Source: Kiritimatiellia bacterium
GTDB lineage: Bacteria > Verrucomicrobiota > Kiritimatiellia > RFP12 > UBA1067
DNA: 57,845 nt
Direction: 5' to 3'
Assembly (NCBI GenBank): GCA_017405115.1
Contig: JAFRBA010000131.1
Span: 1-57,845, forward strand
The translations under genes and the position numbers were made by a program. The notes beneath the pieces were generated by a model, which was given only the letters and a program-made list of their open reading frames with translations, ran no database searches and was not told where the DNA came from. Positions 36,713 to 44,781 of this stretch are shown here, one piece after another. How positions within the stretch are numbered: position 1 is the stretch's first letter; each line of letters opens with the position of its first letter.

Positions 36713-36813
36713 TGTGAGGACGAAGGACAGAGGATGGCTTTCGCGGGTGCCATTCGACGTCCAATGTCCTAAGTCCTAAATCCTTCGTCCTCTGTCTTTT
36801 GTCTTCTGTCCTC
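36713..36813 (+). repeat. Heptanucleotide repeat hairpin between genes
   Basis: A purine arm (36713-36737, units such as ACGAAGG, ACAGAGG) and a pyrimidine arm of seven exact-length 7-bp units (36765-36813, units such as TGTCCTA, CGTCCTC, TGTCTTC). GAGGACGAAGGA of the first arm matches the reverse complement of the second, so the transcript can form a long imperfect hairpin. The stretch between the fucosidase stop and the next promoter holds this repeat and no gene. Confidence 0.75.
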
Positions 36814-36857
36814 TCCGGAGATGCCACGTTGCGGTGGCGGGGAACGGACGCTTTTGG

Positions 36858-36863
36858 TATAAT
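36858..36863 (+). promoter_or_regulatory. Extended -10 promoter
   Basis: TTTTGGTATAAT, TGG-extended. The ATG at 36899 is 35 bases on, behind AAAAGGGGGAGAG. Confidence 0.55.
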
Positions 36864-36898
36864 GAGCGGAAACAAAACAACACGCAAAAGGGGGAGAG

Positions 36899-39103
36899 AT
36901 GAGTTTCAAGAGTTGGCTGGCTGCGGCGTGCGCCATCGCCGCCGCCGCATGCAACGCGGCCGAGAGGTGCTGCGACGACATCGTGGTGGAGAACGCGCGG
37001 TTCAAGCTGGTGCTCGGGGCGGATGCGACCGCGAAGTCGCTCGTCGCGAAGGGCAGCGGCGAGGAGCTGCTCGACATGCGCGACCCGACGCCGTTCGCCT
37101 CCGTGACGCAGGGCCGTCCGTTCAACAACGAGATAAAGCTCGTGCATCCGCACACCAAGACGACGTATCCGGCGAACAGGCTCCGCCGCGAAGGCGACCG
37201 GCTGGTCGTGGGCTTCGAGATCGCGCCGTACGAGGCCGTCATAACGGTGAAGGCGACGGATGACTACGTGGCCTTCACGCTGTCCGACTTCATCGTCACT
37301 GAGAAGTCGTACCCGCTCTGCCCGACCACGACCCGTCCGCTCGACTTCACCGCGCCGCCGGTGGACGAGTTCCGCATCGTGCAGCTGCCGGTGAAGAACC
37401 GCGCCAACTTCGGCGAGTGGCTCAACGTGCAGTGGGACTCCACGGCATCGGTCGGGGTGTTCGCTGCGTCGCCGTTCGCCATTGTCGGCGCGGAGCGCCG
37501 GAACGGCTACCGCCTCATGGGGGCGGACGCGCTGCGCGAGGTGAAGCTGCGCGGCACGACTGCGGTCGTCGCGGTGGACGCCGGCGGCGACGCCATCCTC
37601 GACAGGATCGCCGCGCTCGAGCGGGACTACGACCTGCCGCGCGGCGTGGAGAACAGGCGCAATCCGCTCGTCAACGCCTCCATCTACTTCGCCGCCGGAA
37701 TTTCGCCGGGCAACGTCGACCGCCACATAGAGTGGGCGAAGCGCGGCGGGTTCCGCCTTATGCAGATGAGCCGCGGCGAGTTCTTCGGTCCGAGCGGCGA
37801 CTACGAGTACAACGGGAGATTCCCGAACGGTGCGGCGGACGTCAAGGCGATCCTCGACCGCATCCGCGCCGCCGGCATCGTGCCGGGCCTGCACATCCTC
37901 CACACGTTCGTGAGCGAGCGGTCCGCGCTCGTGCGCGGCGGCGCCGACAGGCGGCTCCTGCTGAGGGAGCACTATACGCTGTCCAGGGCGCTCGGCCCAT
38001 CCGACGACGTCGTGTACGTTGACGAGAACCCGCAGAACGCGGAGCGCAGCGAGCGCTGCCGCCTGCTGAAGTTCGGCCGCGAGATCATGAGCTACGAAGG
38101 CTTCACGACGGAGCGTCCCTACCGCTTCACCGGGGTTCGCCGCGGCGCCCTCGAGACGCCTCCCGCGGCCCACGAGGAGGGGCTCATAGGCGGCACACTC
38201 TGGATCTGCGAGTACGGCGGGCACGACATATACATCAAGCAGGACAGCGACCTGCAGGACGTCGTCGCCGGCAAGGTGGCCGAGTTCTGGAAGGCGGGCT
38301 TCAGGTTCATATACTTCGACGGCTCCGAGGGCGTGTCGCCGCCGTACGGCTACAACGTCCCCAACGCCCAGTACCGCGTGTGGAGGAACCTCGATCCGCA
38401 GCCGATCCTCGGCGAAGGCGCGGCCAAGGCGCACTTCGGCTGGCACATGCTCTCGGGGGCGAACGCATTCGACGTGTTCTTCCCCGAGGAGTTCAAGGAG
38501 AAGATCGACGAGCATCCCGCCGCGGAGGCGCCTCTCATGAAGCGCGACTTCACGCGCGTCAACTTCGGCTGGTGGGGCTTCTGGGCGCCGACGGACAAGA
38601 TACGCGGCAAGTCGACGATTGGCGTGCAGCCCGACATGTGGGAGTACGGTACGTCGAAGGCCGCGGCGTGGGACTCGCCCATATCCATCCAGATGCGGCT
38701 CGACTCGCTGGACGCGCATCCGCGCTCGTCCGACATCATGGAGGTCATGCGCCGCTGGGAGGACGTGCGCGCGCGCAAGTGGCTGACGCCGGAGATGAAG
38801 GCATCGCTCCGCGTGCCCGGGCGCAATCACCACCTCTACCTCGACGCCGCGACAGGCAAGTACTCGCTCCACGAGACCGAGATGCTGCCGACGCCCGCAG
38901 CGGCGCCGTATGTGCGCGGCTTCGTGTTCGAGCGCAACGGAAGGCAGACGGTGGCCTGCTGGCACACGAGCGGAGAGGGTGCGTTCGTGGTCGACCTCGG
39001 CGGAGGCGCGGCGACTGTTCCCGTCTCGGGCGTGAAGTACCTTGAAACCGGTCTTTCCCGTGCCGAGCTCCGCTCGGCGTGGGCTGCGGCCAGGCGTCCG
39101 TAG
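36899..39103 (+). CDS. Exported TIM-barrel glycosidase-like protein, function unknown
   Basis: 734 residues; strong ribosome binding site and signal peptide (WLAAACAIAAAACNAAE). Residues about 25-230 form a beta-sandwich like the N-terminal domain of GH31/GH36/GH97-type enzymes (NARFKLVLGADATAKSLVAK). Residues about 260-600 form a barrel with GGFRLMQMSRGEFFG, AAGIVPGLHILHTFV, FRFIYFDGSEGV (Asp is a good catalytic candidate) and NFGWWGFWAPTD. A small beta domain closes it. The overall pattern resembles retaining alpha-glycosidases but no family can be named. It has its own promoter behind the heptamer hairpin and precedes uvrB by 18 bases. Confidence 0.6.
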   Translation: MSFKSWLAAACAIAAAACNAAERCCDDIVVENARFKLVLGADATAKSLVAKGSGEELLDMRDPTPFASVTQGRPFNNEIKLVHPHTKTTYPANRLRREGDRLVVGFEIAPYEAVITVKATDDYVAFTLSDFIVTEKSYPLCPTTTRPLDFTAPPVDEFRIVQLPVKNRANFGEWLNVQWDSTASVGVFAASPFAIVGAERRNGYRLMGADALREVKLRGTTAVVAVDAGGDAILDRIAALERDYDLPRGVENRRNPLVNASIYFAAGISPGNVDRHIEWAKRGGFRLMQMSRGEFFGPSGDYEYNGRFPNGAADVKAILDRIRAAGIVPGLHILHTFVSERSALVRGGADRRLLLREHYTLSRALGPSDDVVYVDENPQNAERSERCRLLKFGREIMSYEGFTTERPYRFTGVRRGALETPPAAHEEGLIGGTLWICEYGGHDIYIKQDSDLQDVVAGKVAEFWKAGFRFIYFDGSEGVSPPYGYNVPNAQYRVWRNLDPQPILGEGAAKAHFGWHMLSGANAFDVFFPEEFKEKIDEHPAAEAPLMKRDFTRVNFGWWGFWAPTDKIRGKSTIGVQPDMWEYGTSKAAAWDSPISIQMRLDSLDAHPRSSDIMEVMRRWEDVRARKWLTPEMKASLRVPGRNHHLYLDAATGKYSLHETEMLPTPAAAPYVRGFVFERNGRQTVACWHTSGEGAFVVDLGGGAATVPVSGVKYLETGLSRAELRSAWAAARRP

Positions 39104-39121
39104 GGGGCGGCGCGGAACGGC

Positions 39122-41173
39122 ATGGGCGGAATCTTCAAGCTCAAGTCAAAGTTCCGGCCGACCGGCGACCAGCCTGAGGCGATAGAGGCGCTGTACGAAG
39201 GGCTGCGGCGCGGCGAGCAGCGGCTGGTGCTGCGCGGAGTGACCGGTTCCGGCAAGACGTTCACGATGGCGAACCTGAGCGCCAAGTGGAACCGGCCGAC
39301 TCTCATACTCTCTCACAACCAGACCCTCGCCGCGCAGCTCTTCGCGGAGCTGAAGGAGTTCTTCCCGGAGAACGCGGTCGAGTCCTTCATATCCTACTCC
39401 GACTACTACCAGCCGGAGGCCTACATACCGCAGACCGACACTTACATCGAGAAGGACGCGGCGATTAACGAGGAGATCGAGCGCTACCGGCGTGCCGCGA
39501 CGAACGCGCTCATCGCGCGGCGGGATGTGATAGTCGTGTCGTCCGTGAGCTGCATCTACGGCCTCGGCGAAAGCGACGAGTACCGCGACCTCGCGGTCGG
39601 CTTCCGCGTGGGCGAGGCGATCTCCCGCACGTCCCTGGCGGCGCGCCTCGTCGAGGCCCAGTACACTCGCAACGACTACGACTTCGCGCCCGGATCGTTC
39701 AGGATGCGCGGCGACGTGCTGGACGTCTTCCCTGCCTACGAGACCAAGGCCGTCCGCGTTGAGTTCTTCGGCGACGAGATAGACTCCATCCGCGAGCTCG
39801 ATCCCGTTACGGGCAAGTGCGGCGTCTCCCTCCCCGCGGCGGTGGTGACGCCGGCGAAGCAGTTCGTCATGGGGAAGGACCGCTTCGAGGCGGCGTTCGC
39901 AAGGATAGAGGCGGAGCTGGAAGAGAGGCTGAAGTTCTTCGCCTCGAAGGGAAAGCTCCTCGAGGCCCAGCGCCTGAGGGAGCGCACCGAGTACGACATC
40001 GAGATGATGCGCGAGCTCGGATACTGCAACGGCATCGAGAACTACTCGCGTCCGCTCACGGGCAGGGCCCCCGGAACGGCGGGCGAGTGCCTGATAGACT
40101 ACTTCCCCGACGACTTCCTGACGATCATAGACGAGAGCCACGTCTCAGTGCCGCAGATCAGGGCCATGTACAACGGCGACCAGGCGAGGAAGTCGAAGCT
40201 CGTCGAGTACGGCTTCAGGCTGCCGAGCGCGAAGGACAACCGTCCGCTCACGTTCGACGAGTTCAACGCCAAGGTGCACCAGGTCGTCTACTGCTCGGCC
40301 ACTCCGGGCGAATACGAGTACTCGCAGTCGAAGACGGTCGCCGAGCAGGTGATACGCCCCACCGGGCTTCTCGACCCGGAGGTGGAGATCCGTCCCCTCA
40401 AGGGGCAGATCGACGACCTCATCGCCGAGATAGGGAAGGTCGTGGACGGCGGCGACCGCGTGTTCGTGACCACGCTCACCAAGCGCAGCTCCGAGGACCT
40501 GACGCACTACCTGCACGAGGCGGGGGTGCGCGTGGAGTACCTGCACAGCGACATAGACGCGATTGAGCGCGTCGCGATCCTGCAGCGCCTGCGCCGCGGC
40601 GAGTTCGACGTCCTCGTCGGGATCAACCTGCTCCGAGAGGGCCTGGACCTGCCGGAGGTCGCGCTTGTCGCGATACTCGACGCCGACAAGGAGGGCTTTC
40701 TGCGTTCCACAACGTCGCTGGTGCAGACCGCGGGCAGGACCGCGCGCCACGAGAGGGGGCGCGTCATCCTGTACGCCGACCACAAGACGGACGCCATACG
40801 CGACCTTCTGCGCATCACGCGGGCGCACCGTGCGAAGCAGATCGCCTACAACAAGGAGCACGGAATCGTGCCGAAGTCGGTGAAGCGGGCGATAAACGAG
40901 TCGTCGTACGTGTTCCGCGCCGGCAAGGCGGTGCCTGCGCCGAAGGCCTCCCCGCGAGACGCCGACGCGGGCGAGGTTTTGGAGGAGCTGACGCGCGAGA
41001 TGCTGGAGGCCGCCGACAACCTCGAGTTCGAGCGCGCCGCCTACCTCCGCGACCAGATAGCCGAACTCAAGGGCGAAAACCGAAAGCCCGGATCGAAGAA
41101 GGGCGGGAAAAAAAAGGGCGAAGGGCCGCGGACGCTCCGCAAAGTGAACGGCCACCGGCGAAATGTGGTATAA
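39122..41173 (+). CDS. uvrB: Excinuclease ABC subunit B
   Basis: 683 residues, full length. The nucleotide excision repair helicase that receives damaged DNA from UvrA and recruits UvrC. Motifs: Walker A GVTGSGKTF (residues 39-47), the beta-hairpin region YYQPEAYIPQTDTYIEKD, the DEAD-type motif IIDESHVSVPQ, helicase motif VLVGINLLREGLDLPEV, QTAGRTARHERG, and a C-terminal UVR domain (LEFERAAYLRDQIAEL) that contacts UvrC. The start MGGIFKLKSKFRPTGDQ is normal for the family. It lies directly behind an exported glycosidase gene with no separate promoter seen. Confidence 0.97.
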   Translation: MGGIFKLKSKFRPTGDQPEAIEALYEGLRRGEQRLVLRGVTGSGKTFTMANLSAKWNRPTLILSHNQTLAAQLFAELKEFFPENAVESFISYSDYYQPEAYIPQTDTYIEKDAAINEEIERYRRAATNALIARRDVIVVSSVSCIYGLGESDEYRDLAVGFRVGEAISRTSLAARLVEAQYTRNDYDFAPGSFRMRGDVLDVFPAYETKAVRVEFFGDEIDSIRELDPVTGKCGVSLPAAVVTPAKQFVMGKDRFEAAFARIEAELEERLKFFASKGKLLEAQRLRERTEYDIEMMRELGYCNGIENYSRPLTGRAPGTAGECLIDYFPDDFLTIIDESHVSVPQIRAMYNGDQARKSKLVEYGFRLPSAKDNRPLTFDEFNAKVHQVVYCSATPGEYEYSQSKTVAEQVIRPTGLLDPEVEIRPLKGQIDDLIAEIGKVVDGGDRVFVTTLTKRSSEDLTHYLHEAGVRVEYLHSDIDAIERVAILQRLRRGEFDVLVGINLLREGLDLPEVALVAILDADKEGFLRSTTSLVQTAGRTARHERGRVILYADHKTDAIRDLLRITRAHRAKQIAYNKEHGIVPKSVKRAINESSYVFRAGKAVPAPKASPRDADAGEVLEELTREMLEAADNLEFERAAYLRDQIAELKGENRKPGSKKGGKKKGEGPRTLRKVNGHRRNVV

Positions 41174-41174
41174 T
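41169..41174 (+). promoter_or_regulatory. Extended -10 promoter of the BatA-like gene
   Basis: TGTGGTATAAT overlapping the uvrB stop. The ATG at 41186 is 11 bases after the box and lacks a ribosome binding site, so the transcript would be nearly leaderless. Confidence 0.55.
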
Positions 41175-41185
41175 ACGCCTCAAGT

Positions 41186-42199
41186 ATGAGATTTGCGAAT
41201 CCGATGTTTCTGGTCCTGGTGGCGGCGGTGCCGCTGGCCGGGTTGTTTTGGGCGTTTCTCCGGGCGCGGCGCGAGAAGTCGCTGGACCGCCTGGTCGCGC
41301 CGTCCCTGCGCGGGAGGCTCATGCCCGCCGGGGTCAACCTCTGGGGGCTGCAGGCCTGGCTCGTCCTCGCCGGACTTTTCCTCTGCCTCTTCGCGGCGTC
41401 GCGGCCGCAGTGGGGGAAGACGACCGAGAAGACGGTCGAGCGCAGCCGCAACGTGGTCGTGGCGATCGACGTCTCGCGCTCGATGCTGGCGGAGGACGTC
41501 CGCCCCAACCGCCTGGAGCGGGCCAAGGCGGATGTCGCGGACCTCATCGACGCGCTGGAAGGCGACCGCTGCGCACTCGTCGCGTTTCGCCGCACCGGCG
41601 TCGTGGTGTGTCCGCTGACGACCGACCACGCCTATCTGCGCAGCGCCCTAGAGCAGCTGTCGCCCGAATCTGCGCCCAGCGGGGAGACGGACCTTGGCAG
41701 CGCCATCCGCGCGTCGCTCGAGGCGCTCGACCCTGCCGCCGACGACCACAACGCGGTGATAATGATATCCGACGGTGGCGACCTGCGCGGGGAGGCCCTC
41801 TCCAACGCCGAGCTGGCCAAGAAGCGCGGCGTGCCGATCTTCACGGTGGGCATAGGCGACCCCAATCGAGGCGCGTCGCTCCCGGCTGCCGACGGCCGCG
41901 GGGAGCAGAAGTTCCAGGGCGAGGTTGTGAAGGTGCGCCTGGAGGAGAAGGCGCTCAAGGCGATAGCCGACGCATCGAAGGGGCGCTATGTTCCTCTGGC
42001 CACCGCCGGAACGGCGGAGACCACGCTGGGCGCGATATACCGCAGGTTCCTGCGCCAGGTTGCCGCTAAGGAGCAGAACGAGGAAGCGGAGCGCGCGGCG
42101 GAGCGCTACCAGCTGTTCCTCGTGCCGGGGCTCTGCCTGCTGCTGGCCGGCGCAATGCTTTCCAAGGGCAGGTTCGGGAAGGGCGCACGACATGTCTGA
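41186..42199 (+). CDS. BatA/BatB-like von Willebrand A membrane protein
   Basis: 337 residues. Two N-terminal membrane segments (FLVLVAAVPLAGLFWAFL; GLQAWLVLAGLFLCLFAA), a vWA domain with the MIDAS motif DVSRSM (Asp95 onward), AFRRTG, and VIMISDGGD. A third membrane segment near the end (LFLVPGLCLLLAGAMLSKG). This is the layout of Bacteroides aerotolerance (Bat) proteins, whose MIDAS faces the periplasm; partner MoxR and BatB genes are not in the window. Overlaps the next gene by 8 bases. Confidence 0.85.
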   Translation: MRFANPMFLVLVAAVPLAGLFWAFLRARREKSLDRLVAPSLRGRLMPAGVNLWGLQAWLVLAGLFLCLFAASRPQWGKTTEKTVERSRNVVVAIDVSRSMLAEDVRPNRLERAKADVADLIDALEGDRCALVAFRRTGVVVCPLTTDHAYLRSALEQLSPESAPSGETDLGSAIRASLEALDPAADDHNAVIMISDGGDLRGEALSNAELAKKRGVPIFTVGIGDPNRGASLPAADGRGEQKFQGEVVKVRLEEKALKAIADASKGRYVPLATAGTAETTLGAIYRRFLRQVAAKEQNEEAERAAERYQLFLVPGLCLLLAGAMLSKGRFGKGARHV

Positions 42200-43160
42200 G
42201 TTCAAGGCCATAATACTCGCGGGCGGCTCCGGAGAGAGGTTCTGGCCTCTCTCCACGCCGGAGCGCCCGAAGCAGTTCCTGAACGTGTTCGGCGGCGAGA
42301 GCCTGATACGCCAGGCCTTTACGCGCCTCTCCGGGCTCGTCCGGCCTGAGGACGTTTTCGTCGTGACGTCCGCCGCCCTCGTTGGCGCGACTCGGCGCGA
42401 GCTGCCGGAGCTGCCGCGCGGCAACGTCGTCGGCGAGCCGATGCGCCGGGACACTGGCGCTGCCGTCGCGCTGGGCGTCGCAGTTGCCGGAGACGGCACG
42501 CTTGGGTTCTTCCCCGCGGACCAGATGGTCGCGAAGCCGAAGGCATTTCGCCGCGCCGTCTCGCGGGCGATCGCGACGGCTGAGCGGCGCGACACCATAG
42601 TGACGATCGGCGTGCGCCCGACCTATCCGGCGACCTCGTTCGGCTACGTAGACCCGAAGCGCGGCACCTTCGTCGAAAAGCCCGATGCCCGCAAGGCGGC
42701 GCGATACCTGAGGCGCGGCTTTCTGTGGAACGCCGGGATGTTCATCGCGCGGAGCCGCGTGTTCCGCGACGCGTTCGCCGCGCACGCGCCTTCGCTGCTT
42801 CCCTTGCTTTCTTCCGGCGGAAGCAGGCATCTGCGCTCGGTGTATGAGCCGCTTCCGCGCATATCCTTCGACTACGCCGTGATGGAGAAGCTCCCGCGCG
42901 TGGCGGTCGTCAAGGGGGACTTCGGCTGGGACGACGTCGGGAGCTACGGCGCGTTCGACCGGTACTTCCCGCACGACTCGCGCGGGAACGTGAGGGAGGG
43001 ACCGTGTACCGTGGTCGAGGCGGAGGACAACATCTGCGTCGCAAGGTCCGCCAGAATATCGCTTCTCGGGGTGAAGAACCTTGTCGTCGTTACCACCCCG
43101 GACGCCGTGCTCGTCGCCGACAAGTCCCGTCTGGCCGACATGAAGCGTTTGTTCAAATAA
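42192..43160 (+). CDS. manC: Mannose-1-phosphate guanylyltransferase
   Basis: 322 residues from the ATG overlapping the preceding stop region. The nucleotidyltransferase signature AIILAGGSGERFWPLSTPERPKQF is complete; GFFPADQMV, VEKPD, LWNAGMFIARS and GDFGWDDVGSY are family motifs. It makes GDP-mannose from mannose-1-phosphate and GTP, a precursor for GDP-fucose and surface polysaccharides. The C-terminal isomerase domain of bifunctional enzymes is absent, so this is the single-function form. Cytoplasmic. Confidence 0.92.
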   Translation: MSEFKAIILAGGSGERFWPLSTPERPKQFLNVFGGESLIRQAFTRLSGLVRPEDVFVVTSAALVGATRRELPELPRGNVVGEPMRRDTGAAVALGVAVAGDGTLGFFPADQMVAKPKAFRRAVSRAIATAERRDTIVTIGVRPTYPATSFGYVDPKRGTFVEKPDARKAARYLRRGFLWNAGMFIARSRVFRDAFAAHAPSLLPLLSSGGSRHLRSVYEPLPRISFDYAVMEKLPRVAVVKGDFGWDDVGSYGAFDRYFPHDSRGNVREGPCTVVEAEDNICVARSARISLLGVKNLVVVTTPDAVLVADKSRLADMKRLFK

Positions 43161-43178
43161 GGCCGGAGGGCGCGACTC

Positions 43179-44072
43179 GTGAAGTTCAGGTTTCTTGGAA
43201 CCGGCACGTCGGTCGGGGTGCCGCAGATCGGATGCTCGTGCTGCGTGTGTACGTCGGCGGATCCGCGCGACAGGCGCCGGCGGTGTGGTGCGTACGTCTC
43301 CGCGGATGGCGGAGCATTTCTCATCGACACCCCGCCCGAGATGCGCCTTGCGTGCGTCGAGTACGGCATCGGCAAGGTGGACGCGGTCGTCCTGACACAT
43401 GCGCACATGGACCACGTGGCCGGCTTCGACGACGTGCGGCGGTTCAACACGATAAACGGCGAATGGGTCGACTGCGATCCCTCCGAGCCCGGCGCGAACG
43501 GGCGCACACGCCGCTGCATCGGCAAGGTCATGCCGTGCTATGCGATGCGCGAGACGGAGGAGTCGATGCACCATATTTTCCCGTACATCGGCAAGAAGGG
43601 CGGCGAGAACGGCCTGTTCCGTCCGCAGGTGGAGTTCCGTTGCGACGACGAGTTCTGCATCGGAGGCATTAGAGTTGAGCGCCTCGCCGTCGAGCACGGC
43701 TTCCCGTGCTGCGGATATTTGATAAAGGAAGATGTAAGAAGGAAGAAGGAAGAAGTAAACGGGACGCGCGGAACGGGGAACGGGAAGCGGGAAGAATCGG
43801 GGAGTCTGGCGTACATCAGCGACTGCCATGTCCTTCCCGACGCCACGGTCGAGCGCCTGCGCGGGGTTGAGACGCTTGTGCTGAACTGTCTCCGGGTGCG
43901 TCCGCATCCGACGCATCTTTGTCTGCCGGAGACGCTTGGGTACATCGAGAGGATATCGCCGCGTAGGGCGTATCTCGTGCATATGTGCCACGACTTCTCC
44001 CACGAGGAATGGCTTTCCATGCTGCCGGACGGCGTGGAGCCTGCCTGCGACGGGCTCGAGCTCGTAGTCTGA
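43179..44072 (+). CDS. Metallo-beta-lactamase-fold hydrolase, PhnP-like
   Basis: 297 residues from a GTG start at 43179 (GGCCGGAGGG before it). The fold motif THAHMDH is present (His74, His76, Asp78, His79), with GTGTSVGVPQIGCSC and a Cys pair (CCVC) typical of PhnP-like cyclic phosphodiesterases, and ISDCHVLPD and VHMCHDFSHEE as later metal ligands. Probably a cytoplasmic phosphodiesterase; substrate unknown. A run of ten 7-bp repeats (43727-43796) is inserted in frame near residue 185, giving a charged loop (EDVRRKKEEVNGTRGTGNGK). Confidence 0.85.
   Translation: MKFRFLGTGTSVGVPQIGCSCCVCTSADPRDRRRRCGAYVSADGGAFLIDTPPEMRLACVEYGIGKVDAVVLTHAHMDHVAGFDDVRRFNTINGEWVDCDPSEPGANGRTRRCIGKVMPCYAMRETEESMHHIFPYIGKKGGENGLFRPQVEFRCDDEFCIGGIRVERLAVEHGFPCCGYLIKEDVRRKKEEVNGTRGTGNGKREESGSLAYISDCHVLPDATVERLRGVETLVLNCLRVRPHPTHLCLPETLGYIERISPRRAYLVHMCHDFSHEEWLSMLPDGVEPACDGLELVV
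43727..43796 (+). repeat. Degenerate heptanucleotide repeat, 10 units, in a coding gene
   Basis: Ten contiguous 7-bp purine-rich units drifting from AGGAAGA to GGGAAGC. 70 bases in total. Lies inside the metallo-beta-lactamase-fold gene without breaking its frame. Confidence 0.8.
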
Positions 44073-44130
44073 TTGGAAATGATTCTGACTTAATCGCAGG
44101 CAATTTACGTTGGAACCAAGTTTTTGAAAG

Positions 44131-44182
44131 CGTGAATCCGCGATGCCTACGGGCAGCCGTAGCACCGTAGAACCGCAGATTC
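44131..44182 (+). promoter_or_regulatory. Structured leader with alternative pairing before the ECF sigma gene
   Basis: Outer stem GAATCCGCG (44134-44142) with CGCAGATTC (44174-44182), one mismatch. Inner stem CTACGG (44147-44152) with CCGTAG (44157-44162), loop GCAG. A second CCGTAG at 44165-44170 can compete for the same CTACGG. Three 8-bp units (CCGTAGCA, CCGTAGAA, CCGCAGAT; 44157-44180) make up the right side. Role unknown; it may be a regulatory RNA element or only a repeat. Confidence 0.4.
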
Positions 44183-44199
44183 GTCAGGGTGAACCTTTT

Positions 44200-44228
44200 T
44201 GCCATTCGTTCCATATATGTTAATGGCA
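44200..44228 (+). promoter_or_regulatory. Inverted repeat touching the ECF sigma start
   Basis: TGCCATT (44200-44206) and AATGGCA (44222-44228), directly before the ATG at 44230. No ribosome binding site is visible, so the repeat could be an operator or a hairpin that limits initiation. Confidence 0.35.
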
Positions 44229-44229
44229 T

Positions 44230-44781
44230 ATGGATGTCTGGGAGGAGATCAGATTCGACACGGAAAAAGGGGCCAAGAGGCTTGTCGCCGAGTTCTGGGA
44301 CAGGCTTTTCGGCGCCTCGCTCGTCCTCTGCAAGGATGAACACGCCGCAGAAGACCTGGTGTTTCGCACTTTTACGCAAGTTATCGTCAAGATCGACCAA
44401 TACGACGACACCAAGCCGTTCTGGAACTGGCTCTATGCAATTCTGCTGAACTACTTTCGCGGCGACCTGCGCAAGATGAAGGCGGAGGTAGGCGAAGACG
44501 CCGATTTCTGCGAGCAAGCCTCTGGCGTTTCGGATGAGACGCTTGCGGTGGAGAGGCTTGTGGGCATGGATGCCGCAGTCGTGCGCATGGCTGTTTCTCG
44601 TCTCTCCCCGGTTTTGCGCGAGGTCGTGATGCTGCGCTATTTCGAGGACAAGACACTTTGGGAGATGTCGCAGCTCATGAAGGTGCCGATCGGCACGGTG
44701 AAGTCGCGCCTGCATTTGGCGCGGCGAGCCCTGAAGAGATCTCTTGGGAGAGCATTCAACGAAGAGGAGAAAACGCAATGA
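44230..44781 (+). CDS. ECF-type RNA polymerase sigma factor
   Basis: 183 residues, the usual ECF size. Region 2 (LCKDEHAAEDLVFRTFTQVIVKIDQY, with FWNWLYAILLNYFRGDLRK) binds core polymerase and the -10; region 4 (LSPVLREVVMLRYFEDKTLWEMSQLMKVPIGTVKSRLHLARRALKR) binds the -35. The ATG at 44230 has no ribosome binding site. GGAACC at 44112-44117 upstream resembles an ECF -35 element, so the gene may activate itself, but no fitting -10 is clear. The stop overlaps the anti-sigma start by 4 bases, the standard coupling of such pairs. Confidence 0.92.
   Translation: MDVWEEIRFDTEKGAKRLVAEFWDRLFGASLVLCKDEHAAEDLVFRTFTQVIVKIDQYDDTKPFWNWLYAILLNYFRGDLRKMKAEVGEDADFCEQASGVSDETLAVERLVGMDAAVVRMAVSRLSPVLREVVMLRYFEDKTLWEMSQLMKVPIGTVKSRLHLARRALKRSLGRAFNEEEKTQ

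Noticed and set aside
44112..44140. ECF-type autopromoter (GGAACC) before the sigma gene
   Set aside because: The -35-like GGAACC is present, but no fitting -10 at 16-17 bases could be identified, so it is mentioned only in the gene entry.
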